Shown here piece by piece: positions 27,467 through 27,500 of a stretch of 27,500 nucleotides of DNA. The notes below the pieces were generated by a model. The model had not been told where the DNA came from, searched no databases, and worked only from the letters and a program-made list of their open reading frames with translations. The stretch spans positions 172,501 to 200,000 of the forward strand of contig CAUJGJ010000309.1 in assembly GCA_963170055.1 (NCBI GenBank), given 5' to 3'. Positions within the stretch are counted from its first letter, which is position 1, and the number at the start of each line of letters is the position of its first letter. The position numbers were made by a program, and so were the translations under genes. Source of the DNA: Halisarca cf. caerulea. Taxonomy: Eukaryota > Porifera > Demospongiae > Chondrillida > Halisarcidae.

Positions 27467-27500
27467 ACTAAAAATAGTATTTTTTCTGTATATCAATGGA

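Overview
The window is nuclear DNA of an animal, most probably a demosponge such as Amphimedon or a close relative. The reasons are GT-AG introns with many as short as 60-120 bp, genes packed within about 100 bp of each other, animal-type proteins (a PPP1R37-like protein, a COX7A-family subunit and a very large sacsin-like protein), and introns full of short inverted-repeat elements, dead non-LTR retrotransposon pieces and long CA/TG microsatellites. The species assignment is inference; the gene calls rest on exon phase and protein motifs read directly. There is no CRISPR array, operon, rRNA or convincing tRNA.

Layout. 1-497: no gene recognised. 498-726: short inverted-repeat transposable element ending 3 bp from the stop codon of the next gene. 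729-5075 (minus): ten-exon PPP1R37-like gene (697 aa in my model), with an RVxF protein phosphatase 1 docking motif, leucine-rich repeats and an acidic tail. 5076-6422: divergent intergenic region with degenerate repeats and a TATA-like box. 6423-9096 (plus): three-exon COX7A-family gene (108 aa), whose second intron carries a truncated LINE and inverted repeats. 9407-27466 (plus): five-exon giant gene starting under 100 bp after the COX7A poly(A) signal.

The giant gene is the main item. My model joins exons 9407-9422, 10666-10760, 12989-13247, 14501-26332 and 26850-27466 in a consistent phase into 4272 codons. The protein has three sacsin-type repeats, each opening with an Hsp90-like (GHKL) ATPase module with intact N-box and GRFGxGF motifs. 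A C-terminal HEPN domain follows and then a PARP-type ADP-ribosyltransferase domain. The PARP domain sits alone on the last exon. Human sacsin has the three repeats and the HEPN domain, but also a ubiquitin-like N-terminus and a J domain, and has no PARP. Chaperone-like ATPase modules joined to a HEPN and an ADP-ribosyltransferase domain resemble a stress or innate-immune sensor-effector protein; that role is inference.

Other points worth a look are an in-frame intronic stop followed by AATAAA after exon 4 (a possible PARP-less isoform), a perfect 17-bp-arm hairpin inside the giant coding exon, and long CA repeats on the sense strand of introns in two genes.
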